From Lactarius indigo (taxonomy: Eukaryota > Basidiomycota > Agaricomycetes > Russulales > Russulaceae), in assembly GCA_025766275.1 (NCBI GenBank), contig JAFKAC010000072.1, positions 62,001 through 126,000 on the forward strand: 64,000 nt of DNA. Direction: 5' to 3'. The notes under the pieces were generated by a model that was not told where the DNA came from, searched no databases, and saw only the letters and a program-made list of their open reading frames with translations. Shown in pieces: positions 21,865 to 32,943 of this stretch. The stretch's first letter is position 1, and every line of letters begins with the position of its first letter. Position numbers and translations under genes: made by a program.

Positions 21865-23243
21865 ATGGCTGGATCTAGGAAGAGGGCCCCTTCAACACCC
21901 AAGAGGACTCCAAAAAGGCCAAAGACCAAGAAGAGCCAGGTCAAACAGTGGGAGCTTCCTGGTGGTGCTTTGGAGATGTCTTTTCAGCTTGATGGTATGT
22001 GCTCATTGTTTTGATGGTATCCATACACTCATATTGTGTTAGTTTCATCCACAGCTGCTCAGACATCAGTTGCCAGTGCCAGACATGTGCACTTTAATCT
22101 AGGCTCTTCTGCAGCTTCAGGTGGCCCTCCTGGACCCTCACAGCAGGGAGAGGACCCCTTTGTAGGTTCTTCACCTGCTCAGGCTGCCAATCAAGTGAGT
22201 ATCTATTTTATTAATTTTATAATCATTTTTTAACAAATTTAATATAGGGAGGCCTTAGCTCACCCCAACCTGAGAACTTTGACCTTGGAAATGGGTCAGA
22301 TGGCTCTCAGGAGGGTGGCGCTAATTTCAATAGCCCTCAGGATGGCAGCTCTGACCCTCCAACTCCAACTCGCCGCCCAAGGAGGGCTCAAAAAGCTGGT
22401 TCAAGGCTGGGCTCAGGTGATGATACCTTGAGGTTTTTTCAAGCTGTTGATGGGAAGAAACAGTGCAATTTTTGCTTGTGAGTTTTTTATTTTTATTGTT
22501 ATTTTTATTTTTAAAAATTATTTTTGTAGAATACTTCATCAAGAGGATGCGTCCATCAAAGTACACTCATATCGCTCCACTACTGCAACAGGTCCTCTGC
22601 GATCCCATCTGCTCAATCACCATGCAGAAGAGTGGGTTACAGAGTGCCAAAGACTCAAAATTGAGCTGAGAGGTAAAGAGGGAGAAGAAGCTGTTGCAAG
22701 AGTTACTGGAGTTCCTGTAGAGCATCAAGCTAGGCGCTGCACTCCCTTCACTCAAGACAACTTTTTAGATGGCCTTGTGCAATTTATTGTTGCCACAGAT
22801 CAGGTTTTTTTATTTAATTTTAATTTTTTTTCCCTATTTAATGTTTTTTTTTTTTTTTTAGCCTATGATGATTGTGGAGAGACCAGAGTTCTGCCACCTG
22901 TGTCTCCTACTCCACCCTGAGCTGAGTGATGCAGACATCCCTTACAGGACCACTATGCAGAAGTGCATTGTGGAGAACTGTACAGAGGCACTCCACAATT
23001 TGTCTCAGCATATTCAGGTAATATTTTATTATTATATCTTAGTGCTTGAGGGCTAACTTCTATTTAGACAAGCTGCCTTGGGAGGGTCTCTTTTACCACA
23101 GACATGTGGACAGACCCTGACCTCAAGCCATACATGGCTGTTACTGCTCACTGGCTGGAGCAGATCCAGACTCAAGATGGCCAGCAAAAGCTAATACTTA
23201 GAGCACATGTATTTGTACCTAGGAATGAACTACATAAAAGTAG
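21865..23243 (+). pseudogene. hAT transposase, N-terminal half with BED finger
   Basis: Six exons by eye: 21865-21994, 22055-22194, 22248-22477, 22530-22803, 22862-23017 and 23068 to about 23243, separated by GT-AG introns of about 45-60 bp. Exon 1 has a basic start (SRKRAPSTPKRTPKRPKTKK). Exons 3-4 form a BED-type zinc finger: CNFC then GPLRSHLLNHH. Exon 6 has FTTDMWTDPDLKPYMAVTAH, the start of the hAT catalytic fold. The frame is open until it runs into the GC-rich array at 23250, so the rest of the catalytic domain and the dimerisation domain are missing. A pyrimidine-rich stretch and TTTTTATT precede the ATG. Confidence 0.85.
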
Positions 23244-23249
23244 GGGACC

Positions 23250-24290
23250 TGTGCGACTCACCTGGGGTGGCCAGAGAGGGAAAAGGGGGTGGGAAGAGAA
23301 AGGGGGGTGTGGAGGGGCAAGAGGAGGGTGCGCGAGGGCTGTCCGAGGGCCTTCCGAGGGTGTCCAAGGCATCCAGGGGCATGCGATGGTCGTCTGAAGG
23401 CGGGCGGGCGCTGGCAGCGGCAGTGAGGGTGGAACGGTGGCGGCGGTGACAGCTCCGGCGGTGGTGGCGGCGGCGGTGGCGGCGACGTGAGGGCGGTGGC
23501 GGCAGCGACAGCGAAGGTGGTGGCGCCAGCAGCGAGTGGTGGCGGCGGCAGCGACACGAGGGCGGTGGCGGCAGCGACATGAGGGCGGTGGCGGCAGCGA
23601 CAGCGAAGGTGGTGGCACCAGCAGCGAGTGGTGGTGGTGGCGACAGCGAAGGTGGTGGCGGCTGCAGCGAGGGCATTGGCAGCGGCAGCGGCAGCTGCAG
23701 CAGCAGCGTGGGTGGTGGTGGTGGCGGCAGCGAGGGCGGTTGTGGCGACAGCGGCGGCAGAAGTGAGGGCATAGGGTGATGATGCCGAAGATGACACAGA
23801 GGCGGTGGCAGAGACAGTAGGTGGCGGTGACAGTGACGGTGCAGGTGACAATGGCGACAACGTTGGCGACAATGGCGACAGCACCGTCAGAGGCACCGAC
23901 GGCTGCGCGGCGGCCAGAGGAGCGGCGACGGGCAGCGAGAGGTGACGCCCAGCAGCGAGAGGCAGCGACCAGCGGCGAGAGGTGGCGACCAGCGGCAAGA
24001 GGCGGTGACCAGTGGCAACCAGAGCGACAGGCAGCGACCAGAGCAAGCGGCGGCGACCAGAGTGAGCGGCAGCAAGCAGCGGCGACCAGCGACCAGCGGT
24101 GACCAGAGTGAGCGACAGTGAGAAGAAGCAGCAGCCAGAGAGAGAGCAACGAGGGCAGCGAGAGCACAGACAAGGCCAGCGGTCAGCGGGCGGACAATGC
24201 GAACAGCTTGCAGACAGTGCGCAGACCGCAAGCCCAGTCTGTGCAGAGGGGGGGATGACTGGGGATCCTGGCCAGTCGTTCAGATAACTC
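23250..24290 (+). repeat. GC-rich GGCGGTGGCGGCAGCGAC arrays inside hAT
   Basis: Composition changes abruptly from AT-rich to GGC/AGC-rich. Two sub-arrays are visible: GGTGGTGGCGGCAGCGACAG types (23400-23780) and AGCGGCGACCAGAG types (23930-24120). Long Pro/Ser/His-rich minus-strand frames here are low-complexity and not called as genes. The array has displaced the 3' half of the transposase. Confidence 0.75.
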
Positions 24291-24971
24291 AGTCTCACTG
24301 AGGGGGAGCCAGGTATACTCAGTACTCAGGGCTTGAAGCTTGAAGTTCGAGACTTGGATTCACATGCATGTTCATTGGCTTGGCTGACTCAGGCTACCCA
24401 AAATGGTATGATTTCCTATTCATACTTTTGGGTGGCTTGAGCCGGCTCAGCCTAGCTTGAGCCAGCTCAATTCGGAGTGGCTCAGCTCAGCTCGTCCTTT
24501 TTTGGTCGAGCTGTGCTTAGCTGAGCCAAGCCAAGCTGAGCCGAGCCACGGCAACACTATTGATAATAGAAAGAACAATAAGAACCATATATGGATCTAA
24601 CAATAAAGATAAACAAAAGTGGTCCATATGAGTCCGAAGTGTCCATAAGTCCATAAGGGACGGATACCATATATAGTATGTGGGCTGACTCAATCAGATC
24701 CCACGAGACATGTGACTTTAACAGTCTCGTCTCAACAGACTTCTTGTGTAAACACTACACTAGTCTAATGATGATTGCCTTCATGCATTTCTTGTCTCCC
24801 AAATCCCTGTCTTCGCTAGGTCTTTGCACCTTAGCCTTTCCTCTACGGTTTGAGTGACATACGTCCTTGTAACCCTTGTGCATCATCCTACTGAAGTCAA
24901 GCCTTAGAGCTTGTACTACTGTGTATTGACTGACTTAGTACAGGTCATACTTAACACCTCTGTAGTGGTGT

Positions 24972-25836
24972 TACCACATCACTGTACAATGACATCATAT
25001 GGACTACTTCAGACTCTTCATTGTACTTTCATCTTTGTTCTCTTTATAGTTGTATCCTTATTGTGATGATATCATACTTGTCTGGACTTTCTTTGTTCTA
25101 CTTGCCTTGTTCTCCTTTTAGTACACTCCTTTGTCCTGTATGTAGAACAATGCTCCTTGTACTCTGTGACTCCATGTTACACTTCTTGTGGTGGTATCAC
25201 ACCTCTGTATAGTATAAGCAGAGTACCCTGTGGTGGATTCATTCTGCCAGAGGACTGAGTGTCAGTAGTGTCCATGCATACCATGCTCAGCCTCAGGTAT
25301 TTTTCATTCTTGCGTGCCCCAAATTTTTGAACCCAACCCTTTGGGGGCATGTATGTCTCCATCTCTATTGTTCTTGTGCATTCTATGGTATTTGACTACT
25401 ATATGATTTGCAGACTCAGAATTCCTTGCTACAACAACTATGATGTATATGTATTGATTGTATGACCTTGTTCTCTTGAAGGTTCTTGTGTATATTCTTT
25501 TCTGTCTGAAGGACAGTTTGTAGCCTCAAATCAGAGGCAAGTGCAACTTGTATTTGCTTTGGTATTGTGCCTGATGGTCTGTGTGTCTGCCCAAGTTACT
25601 ATACGACTCCCTGAGCTTCTTACTCATGTTGTGAATTGTTTTTGAAAAAAGCAGTTGATATTAGTATACTTGTACTTATAAAAAGTGGCTCAAAAGGAGC
25701 CCAGAAGATGTAACAGAACTGATTCTATTGACTCACCCACTCCCATGTGCCTCCACACAAAAAGTTGTTCTTGCTCACACTTGTATCCAATTTTGACTTA
25801 ATCCCCTTATGGTCACCTGCATGTGACTGCCCCTAT
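24972..25836. repeat. R-C fragment and a possible old LTR
   Basis: 24972-25140 is R-C in reverse orientation. 25175-25715 starts TGTTACACTTCTTGTGG and ends AGATGTAACA, LTR-like in its ends, but I find no target duplication (CTCCA versus GAACT) and no second copy. No gene is visible here. Confidence 0.35.
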
Positions 25837-26429
25837 TGTTACGATTTCTTTGCCTGGACTCATTGTTTCCTTAACTTACTATTCCATCACACCAATACTT
25901 TACAAGTCCTATACAACCACACGGACATTATCTTTTATTGGTTCCTATTGCACACCCTGCTTATTGATGATCCCTTCTAATAAAGCTTGACATGTGCTAG
26001 TTTCCACCTTATGCCTAATCACATGTGAACCCATGTGATTCGCCTTTGTCCTTCATATGGCCCATCTTTGTTCTCTCTATGTACATCCCTTAGTCTCCCT
26101 TTGCAGTTGTGACACCATCTGTTTGTATGATACATACACCTTACCAGCTATTTAAGCAGAGGTCTACCTAGCTTGTACAGTAGACTAGACTTCTTGTGTA
26201 AATACTACACTCATCTACAAAGTTGCCTCTGTGCATACCTGTCTCAACAACCTCAACCCCATCTTTTTGCTAAGCCTTTGAGCTTTAGCTTTTCCTCTAC
26301 AACCCAGGTGACTTGTGTCCTTGTGGTCCTTGTGCATCATCATTGCTGAAGTCAAGCCCTTGAGCTTCAACTCCTATTACTGACTGACTTGGTATAGGTC
26401 ATACCTAATGCCCCTGTAGTGGTGTTACA
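25837..26429 (+). repeat. LTR-A with adjoining primer-site remnant
   Basis: TGTTACGATTTCTTTGCC to GTGGTGTTACA (593 bp). It contains CTATTTAAGC followed by GTAGACTAGACTTC, complementary to the primer site. TTAAGTCTAGTCTCC (26430-26444) follows, as in G1, so this was a 5' LTR; its own internal region is gone and G3 pol sequence starts at once. Confidence 0.88.
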
Positions 26430-26444
26430 TTAAGTCTAGTCTCC

Positions 26445-29400
26445 TCCTCACTAACGATCAAAAGGAAGCGATAGTCCTTGAAATGGATGAAGAAGATACG
26501 TACTTGCAGGCAACTACGTCCATGGAACTGGCTATCCAGGCTAAAACAGAAGAAAAGCCCATAGAATTACCAGCAGTCTATCAAGCCTTTCAAAAGCTCT
26601 TCAGCGAAGAAGCATCTCAATGATTCCCCCCTGCCAGGCCGTGGGATCATGCAATTGATTTTAAACCCGATGCTCCCTCTGCAATAGACTGTAAGATATA
26701 CCCACTAACACAGGAGGAAGAAGGGAAGCTCAAAGAATTCCTGGACAAGAAACTCCGGCAAGGGTACTTACGCCCTTCTATCTCCCCGTACGCATCATCA
26801 TTCTTCTTTGTTAAAAAGAAGGATGGAAAGCTACGTCCCGTACAGGACTATCGCATCATCAATTCATATACCATATGCAACCAATACCCCCTTCCCTTAA
26901 TCCAGGACCTCATCTACAACTTAAGCAATGCTCACATTTATACAAAACTCGACATTCACTGGGGGTACAACAACATTTGTATATGGGACGGTGACCAAGA
27001 AAAGGTGGCTTTCAAAACTAAATTCGGCCTCTTTGAACCAACAGTCATGTTCTTTGGTCTCACAAACTCGCCAGCAACCTTCCAAACCATGATGAACCAC
27101 ATTTACCGCAACACCATTGCTAAACACAAACTTCGTGGCACCGTCATCTGAGTATACATGGATGATATCAGCATCACCACACGCATTGGCTCCACTTCAG
27201 CTGACCACATCGCTGCCATAACTGACGTCCTCCACATCGCCCAAGACCATGACCTCTATTTCAAGCTCAAAAAATGCCTCTTCCATAAACCTTGGATGGA
27301 TTACCTGGGGGTAATCCTTGAAAAGGGGGTAACACACATGGATCCAGTAAAGTCTGCGGTATCAAGGACTGGCCAACACCGACCAAAGTCAGGGACATAC
27401 GATCCTTCCTGGGCTTTTGTAACTTTTACCGCCTTTTCATTCGAGGTTTTGCAACTCACGCACAACCACTGAACCAATTAATGCGAAAGGATGTCAAGTG
27501 GAAGTGGACAGAAGATGAAGATCGTGCATTTAACACCCTCAAACATCTTGTCACTGAAGAACCAGTACTAGCACACCCCAACTTGCATGATCAGTTCGAA
27601 CTAGAAGTTGATGCATCAGGATTTGCGGTAGGTGCCGTACTCCTACAAAAGAAAAATAATGGTCACAAGCACCCAATAGGATATTACTTGGCAACACTAA
27701 GCAAAGCCGAACGCAACTATGACATCTACGACCTGGAACTTCTCGCTATTGTCAAGGCCCTTCGACATTGGAGACCCTTACTCGCAGGGTCCCCACATAA
27801 AATCAAAATATTCTTGGACCACCTCAACCTCCAGTACTGGAAAACCCCACAGAAGATCAGTCGAAGAGTCACGCAAGAAGTACTAGAACTGATGGAGTAC
27901 GAGTTCGAAATTCATCACATCAAAGGGAAGAATAACGGCAGAGCAGACGCCTTATCCAGACGACCAGATTACAACCAAGGGGAAGAGGATAACCAAGGTG
28001 TGATCATCCTACCTCCTGAAATATTCGTGCGAGCCACTAATCCCGCACACGCCCTGGAAATACACCCGATGCTGCAACAACTGAGGCAGGTGCAAGATCC
28101 AACCATCATCAAAACATGGGTCAACACCCACCAGTTGAAGAAGATTGAAGGGGAATGGTACAAGGATGGATGGCTGGTGATCACTGGACCCACATCCACA
28201 TATTGGGCGATAATACATGACCATCATGACCTCCCTGTCCATGGACACCCAGGCATTAACAGGACCCAACGAATCGTGGAATGACACTACTGGTGGCCGC
28301 ATATCCATTGAGATGTATATGAGTACGTTGTAGGATGCGCTGACTGTCAGCGAAACAAGGTCAACACTAGACCTACCCGTGCACCACTACATCCCATTAC
28401 TGCGATAACGGATGCCCCCCCCTTTTACACCATTGCACTGGACTTCATCACCAAATTACCAATGTCCCAATCGTATGATAGCATCCTAACTGTCACAGAT
28501 CATGATTGTAGCAAAGCGTCAATATTCATCCTGTGCAATGAAGAAATCATGGCAGAAGAGACCGCTATCCTGTATGTCAATCACGTGTTTAAGCAATTTG
28601 GATTACTGCGCAAAATCATTAGTGATCGTGACCCCCGATTTGCGTCCAAATTCACTTGGGAGATATGCCAAATTCTGGGCATCAAACAGAACATTTCAAC
28701 AGCATACCACCCACGCACCGATGGACAGTCAGAACGGACCAATCAATGGTTGGAACAATATCTACGGTTCTGAGCCAATGAGTGTCAAGATAACTGGGCA
28801 GCATATCTCCCCATAGCAGAATTTGCTCACAACAATTGGCCCCACGAGCACACAAAACAATCACCATTCATGCTTCTGATGGGGTACGACCCAGTAGCTG
28901 ATTGGATGGATAAGCCATCCCCTATCCCAAATGTGATCACTAGACTAACCCAGTTAAAAGAAGTGCGTCAACTGGCCCAGGATCTTATCAAGAAGGCACA
29001 GGATGGCTGGGTCAAGCACAAGAACACCCCATGGTACCAAGTCGGCAACCAGGTATGGCTAGAAGGGAAGCATCTAAGAACCAACCAGCCCACAGCAAAA
29101 TTAGCGGCACGATACCACGGACCATTTAAAGTGATCCAGGTGATGTCCCCCTATAACTATCGCCTAGAACTTCCCACACAGTGGAGCATCCACCCAGTGT
29201 TTCACATAGACCTTCTCACGCCCTACAAGAACACTGCCTTTCACAGTGAAAATTTCCCTTGTCCACCTCCGGATCTTATAGAAGGGGAAGAAGAATACGA
29301 GGTCAAGGCTGTTCTGGACTCTCAGCATTATGGCTGTCATAAGAAACTTCAATATCTTGTCAAGTGGAAGGGATACCCCAACTCAGAGAATCAGTGGGTC

Positions 29401-29712
29401 GATAAGGATGACGTCTTTGCTCCAGAAGCTATAGAGGCATATCAAGCGGGCCGGATGATGGCACGACACCTTAAAAGCCAACCCTTGGATGGTCAAGGAG
29501 AGTATCCCTCCTACCTTCGATCCACTTATACCTCTATGCCCACTTCACCCCTCAGACATGTCATCACAGCGATCCTCCTCGACCAAGTTGCACAAGACGC
29601 TGCCAACCTCATCAAAGATGACAAAGAAACCGTGGTTCAACTGATCCAGCTCACTCTGTACACACCTGCAAACGTGCGAGCAGGGCATATCACCGCTCAA
29701 AAATGGGCTAGC
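26445..29712 (+). pseudogene. G3 pol: RT, RNase H, integrase, chromodomain
   Basis: RT motifs KKDGKLRPVQDYRIIN, LDIHWGYNNI, VMFFGLTNSPATFQTMM and VYMDDISITT; RNase H IYDLELLAIVKAL; integrase GHPGINRTQ, GCADCQ, ALDFITKLP, ISDRDPRFAS, YHPRTDGQSERTNQW; chromodomain LQYLVKWKGYPNSENQWV near 29350. TGA stops lie near 26623, 27151, 28283, 28310 and 28773, and one frameshift near 27350. Downstream of the chromodomain the frame stays open into the extension (AILLDQVAQDAANLIKDD) until the LTR at 29718. Confidence 0.92.
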
Positions 29713-29717
29713 ATCTT

Positions 29718-30225
29718 TGTTACGCTCCACCGGCGTTAGTCCGACTTGGACTCTGAATAGGCGTAGTCAACTTAGCGGAAACTTGGCAAATGGGGATCAC
29801 ATGTCAACCCAACGCGTGCTGAACAGGGGCACACAGGCACACACTGCAGCGAAGATGAAGAAGTACTATCCCTTGGCGGATAGAAGCGGAAGCACACTTA
29901 GTCAAAGACTAAGGCAGGCAAGAGACAAGTCAAGATGGTGGATTGAAGAAGACCAAGATGGGGACTCTTGGTCTTCCAAGTCAACTACTTATACAGATAC
30001 ACGCGGGCTTTAAAGTGCCGCTAGAACAATAGGTAACCAATAGCGTAACTAGCTCGAACCCTAGTACAGCTATCCTAGGAATGAGTCATATATGAGTCGC
30101 AATCACATGCGAGCTACCGTGCTGACTGATACGATGTAAGAGTCCATGACTAATATCAATACCGGACCGTAGTCATAACTGGTCATGAGTCGTGTGTAAT
30201 GAGTCATTGAGTCCGTACTGTAACA
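29718..30225 (-). mobile_element. Solo LTR of family G3, reverse orientation, TSD ATCTT
   Basis: TGTTACGCTCCACCGG to CCGTACTGTAACA in plus-strand reading, with ATCTT at 29713-29717 and 30226-30230. Orientation is opposite to the host G3 element, so this is an insertion by another family member. Joining the flanks continues the extension frame. Confidence 0.95.
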
Positions 30226-30230
30226 ATCTT

Positions 30231-31206
30231 ACAGAGGTTCCCCGACCCGACTCAGCAGCCCGATGATGAACAGCAGCATGCCATTGCTCACATCTTCCGG
30301 GATGACAATGGCAATCGAGAACCCATCGCCGTCATCCCCCCAGGTGACGACCTCATCAGCACGTGGGGAATTCTCCCTGCTGAGCACCCCCTCAAAGACC
30401 CAACAGGAGTTAGAAGCAGCGGAGGACTGGTGGAGAGTGGCGAAGGAGTGGGCCAACAAACAACTGCACTTAGCGCAGAGGAGATTGAGTGAGTTGCGGC
30501 AGCACAGGTGGTGCTCCCTGACAACGAAGCTCACCTTGAGGACGGAGATTACTACCTGGTCAGACACCCCCTCCTTTGAACGCACAGCCACCCTACTAAT
30601 CCCTGAATCACCCCATGGCTTGTCCACACCGACGGAACCGCCATGTCTCGAGGACGTGTGTGACTGCCCGGTGTCACACTTCACACCCCCATTACGCATG
30701 ACAACGACCCTGCGCAGGTCCTTGCGCCTGAAGGGTTCAGGGCAAATTGACAGCCCCATTACATTCACTTCCCCATCACCAGACCCGACGGCATAGAGAG
30801 GAATGCCAGTCATATTCAGATTGTCAGAGGTGTGAATCCTTTTGTGCTGGGGCTCATCCCTGGCTCCCCCCATCTCTACGGTAAACCCCTCTACGCCTTC
30901 CCGATGCTGTCAGCTGTGGGATGCACCCACATTGCCCATGAGGACTTGGTCATCCTCGCATCCAACAAGATTACGGACCGCACACTGAACCACATCGGAG
31001 ACGAGTCTCTGACTGCAGAGGTGACATGCTACTGGGCAACCGCATATGAAGAAGAGTGGCTTGCCACCCACATCTGTCAACTACAGGCAATGCGGCTGTT
31101 GGCAAGAGATGACAAGATGGACTCTATCTATCAGCTCAAGAGGGCCAACGTATTCGAGAGGATTAGCGACGAGCAGTCCACATGGCCAGCACGAGACTTT
31201 CAGTGA
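30231..31206 (+). pseudogene. G3 C-terminal extension (unknown domain), second part
   Basis: Continues the frame from 29712: RFPDPTQQPDDEQQ, an acidic stretch, then HTPITH, PHYIHFPITRPDG, GVNPFVLGLIPGSPHLYGKP, and ends DEQSTWPARDFQ TGA just before the polypurine tract AAAAGGGGGTGA. Together with 29490-29712 it makes roughly 400 residues after the chromodomain. TGA occurs near 30490, 30577, 30613, 30660 and 30745. I recognise no domain. The copy at 39502-40622 conserves it, with an uninterrupted stretch of 246 codons. Confidence 0.7.
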
Positions 31207-31236
31207 GTCTGGGGTCTCATGTTGAAAAGGGGGTGA

Positions 31237-31707
31237 TGTTATGGTTGGACCCTTACTGTACTGGTTGTGACTATGGCGGTAAGGTAGATTAGTCACAGAC
31301 TCACGGCTTTAGGCCTTTACAATGGCAGTACACAGTAGTGATAGGTGATAGCGGTGTTTCGGTATGACTCGGTACTAGTACTACTACTAGTTGTATTAGG
31401 GTTCGCACTGTTTCTGCGATACATAGGACGCTACTTTACTGTGACTCATAGCAGCGCTTGAAAGCCTGCTTGACTTGTATTTAAGATAGCTTGTGAGGAC
31501 CAAGATATGCCATCTTGGTCTTCTTCAATCGTCACTTCTCTCTTGTGTCTTGTCTTGCCTCTATTAAAGTAGAGTGCCTCTCATTGTCCTAGTGTCTGCA
31601 AACATCTAGAAGTCACCTTCATGCCATACGCCTTCAGGCATGATTAGCTAAGTCAATAGTTGCCCTTATCTGAGCTCAAGTCGAGCTAACGCTGTGGCGG
31701 TGTTACA
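31237..31707 (+). repeat. 3' LTR of plus-strand G3 (471 bp)
   Basis: TGTTATGGTTGGACCC to GGCGGTGTTACA. It contains TATTTAAGATAG and, about 35 nt further, CATCTTGGTCTTC, which can pair with the G3 primer site with one G-U wobble. It is followed directly by the truncated RT of the minus-strand G3 copy. Confidence 0.85.
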
Positions 31708-32943
31708 CATATACACCCGTATGACTGTTCCACATGCTTTGTGTTTAGCGATGATGTCCCTGAATATGAAGTTCATCATGGTCTGGAACATAGCTGGGGA
31801 GTTGGTTAGGCCAAAAAACATCACTGTGGGTTCGAATAGTCCATATTGTGTTTTAAATGCAGCTTTGTCTTTGTCTCCTTCCTTGATTCGTACATTATTA
31901 TACCCCCATCTAATGTTGAGCTTGGTATAAATGTGGGCATTGCTAAGGTCTGTTATGAGGTCAGATATGAGAGGGAGAGGGTATTGGTTGCAGATGGTGA
32001 CTGCGTTGATCCTCCTATAATCTTGCACTGGTCGTAGCTTTCCATCTTTTTTCTTGATGAAGAAGAAAGAGGAGGCGTATGGGGATTTGGAGGGCCGTAT
32101 ATACCCCTTCTTCAACTGTTCGTCGATCCACTCCCATAGTTTCTTGTCTTCTTCTTGAGTCATTGGGTATATCTTGCAGTCGATGGCGTCGGCTGTCCCT
32201 GGTTTGGATTCGATAGCATGATCCCAGGGTCTACTGGGAGGAAACCTGTCCAATGCTTCTTCACTGAAGAGATGTTCAAACTTGCGATATTCAGGGGGTA
32301 ACTCAGCTTTGGTGACATATTGTTGTGCTATGATAGTGAGGTCTGTGGCAGTTGCCTTGACCCGACAACCTTCCTCGAATTGTTGTTGTTGCTCGTCAGT
32401 GATGATGCAGGAGTGTATGACTTTGTAGTCATTGTCTTGTACTGAGGAGGCTGCCACTACAGGTGTAATCTGCTTGATGCGGGGGTTTACTGATTGGGTG
32501 ATGATAGGGAGCATGGTTTCATGTATGGCTGCTTGCAACCATTTGATGTGTGGGTTGTATATGGCAAGCCATGGATATCCCAATACAATATCCTCATTTC
32601 TGATGTCTGTGATAAGGAAGCGTATCTCCTTGTTAATCCCTTTAGTTTGTATGTCAACATCAATATAATGAGTGATATGCCCTGATCTGTTTTCTGTGTT
32701 GTCGATATTCCATATTTTCTTTGGGACGTCTAATTGTTTGGTCCTGAATCCCATCCTCTTGACAAAGGAGGGTCTCATGAAGCAATGGGTTGCTCCTGAG
32801 TCGACTAGTGCTTGTATGTTGGCCATTGTGTAACTGGTGTGAATTGATACTGGAACTCTCATAGAATGATAGTGAGTTATGATTACACTGTTACAATTAA
32901 CTGCCCTCACCCAGGCCGATGGGTTCAGGCATCCTGAAAACCC
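31708..32943 (-). pseudogene. G3 pol fragment: protease and N-terminal RT
   Basis: The -1 frame from the heptamer at 32937 is open without stops: GCLNPSAWVRAVN, protease ALVDSGATHCFM, DIVLGYPWL, RT KKDGKLRPVQDYRRIN, LNIRWGYNNV, VMFFGLTNSPAMFQTMM and VIRVYM, where it is cut. It is the cleanest pol segment of the Ty3 copies in the window. Confidence 0.9.

Larger units (their letters stand above)
20624..24559 (+). mobile_element. hAT DNA transposon (3.94 kb), target duplication TTGATAAT
   Basis: Terminal inverted repeats begin TAGTGTTGCCGTGGCTC at both ends and an 8-bp duplication TTGATAAT flanks the element (20616-20623 and 24560-24567). Eight-base duplications and CAGTGTTG-like ends are typical of hAT. 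It carries the 5' part of a spliced BED-finger transposase gene, but the catalytic C-terminal half is replaced by GC-rich arrays, so it would need a transposase in trans. It is the youngest layer at this site: it interrupts LTR-B, which interrupts LTR-A. Confidence 0.95.
20252..24737 (-). mobile_element. LTR-B in reverse orientation, split by hAT
   Basis: The plus strand reads TGTTGAAGCGCAG at 20252 and ends CGTCTCAACA at 24737, the reverse complement of LTR-B at 37599. The two parts (20252-20623 and 24560-24737) flank the hAT element; joining them at TTGATAAT restores the LTR. Confidence 0.88.
15986..24974 (+). mobile_element. Second G1-family Ty3 copy (G1b), 5' truncated, with nested insertions
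   Basis: The plus strand carries the RNase H end, integrase and chromodomain, then ORF3, a polypurine tract and LTR-A. The 5' half is missing. Insertions inside it are LTR-E (18856-19433) and LTR-B (20252-24737), the latter carrying the hAT element. It supplies the parts absent from G1 and shares two TGA positions with it. Confidence 0.85.
19914..24974 (+). repeat. LTR-A, 3' LTR of G1b, split by LTR-B
   Basis: Preceded by the polypurine tract GACAGGGGGCAA (19902-19913). Present as 19914-20251 and 24738-24974; the middle is LTR-B with the hAT inside. Relative to intact copies about 11 bp (ACAGTAGACTA) are missing at the LTR-B site and no clean target duplication is seen, so a small deletion or exchange accompanied the event. 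Confidence 0.8.
26445..31707 (+). mobile_element. Ty3 element G3, plus-strand copy, 5' truncated
   Basis: Carries the end of the protease spacer, RT, RNase H, integrase, chromodomain, a long C-terminal extension, a polypurine tract and a 3' LTR. gag and the matching 5' LTR are missing; a G1-family 5' LTR sits in front instead. A reverse solo LTR is inserted at 29718. Confidence 0.85.

Noticed and set aside
23172..24298. Overlapping minus-strand frames of over 300 codons rich in Pro, Ser, His and Arg
   Set aside because: Products of the GC-rich arrays; several frames are open at once and there is no conserved domain.
25175..25715. Solo LTR TGTTAC...GTAACA
   Set aside because: Ends look right but the flanking five bases differ and no second copy is in the window; kept only as a low-confidence note.
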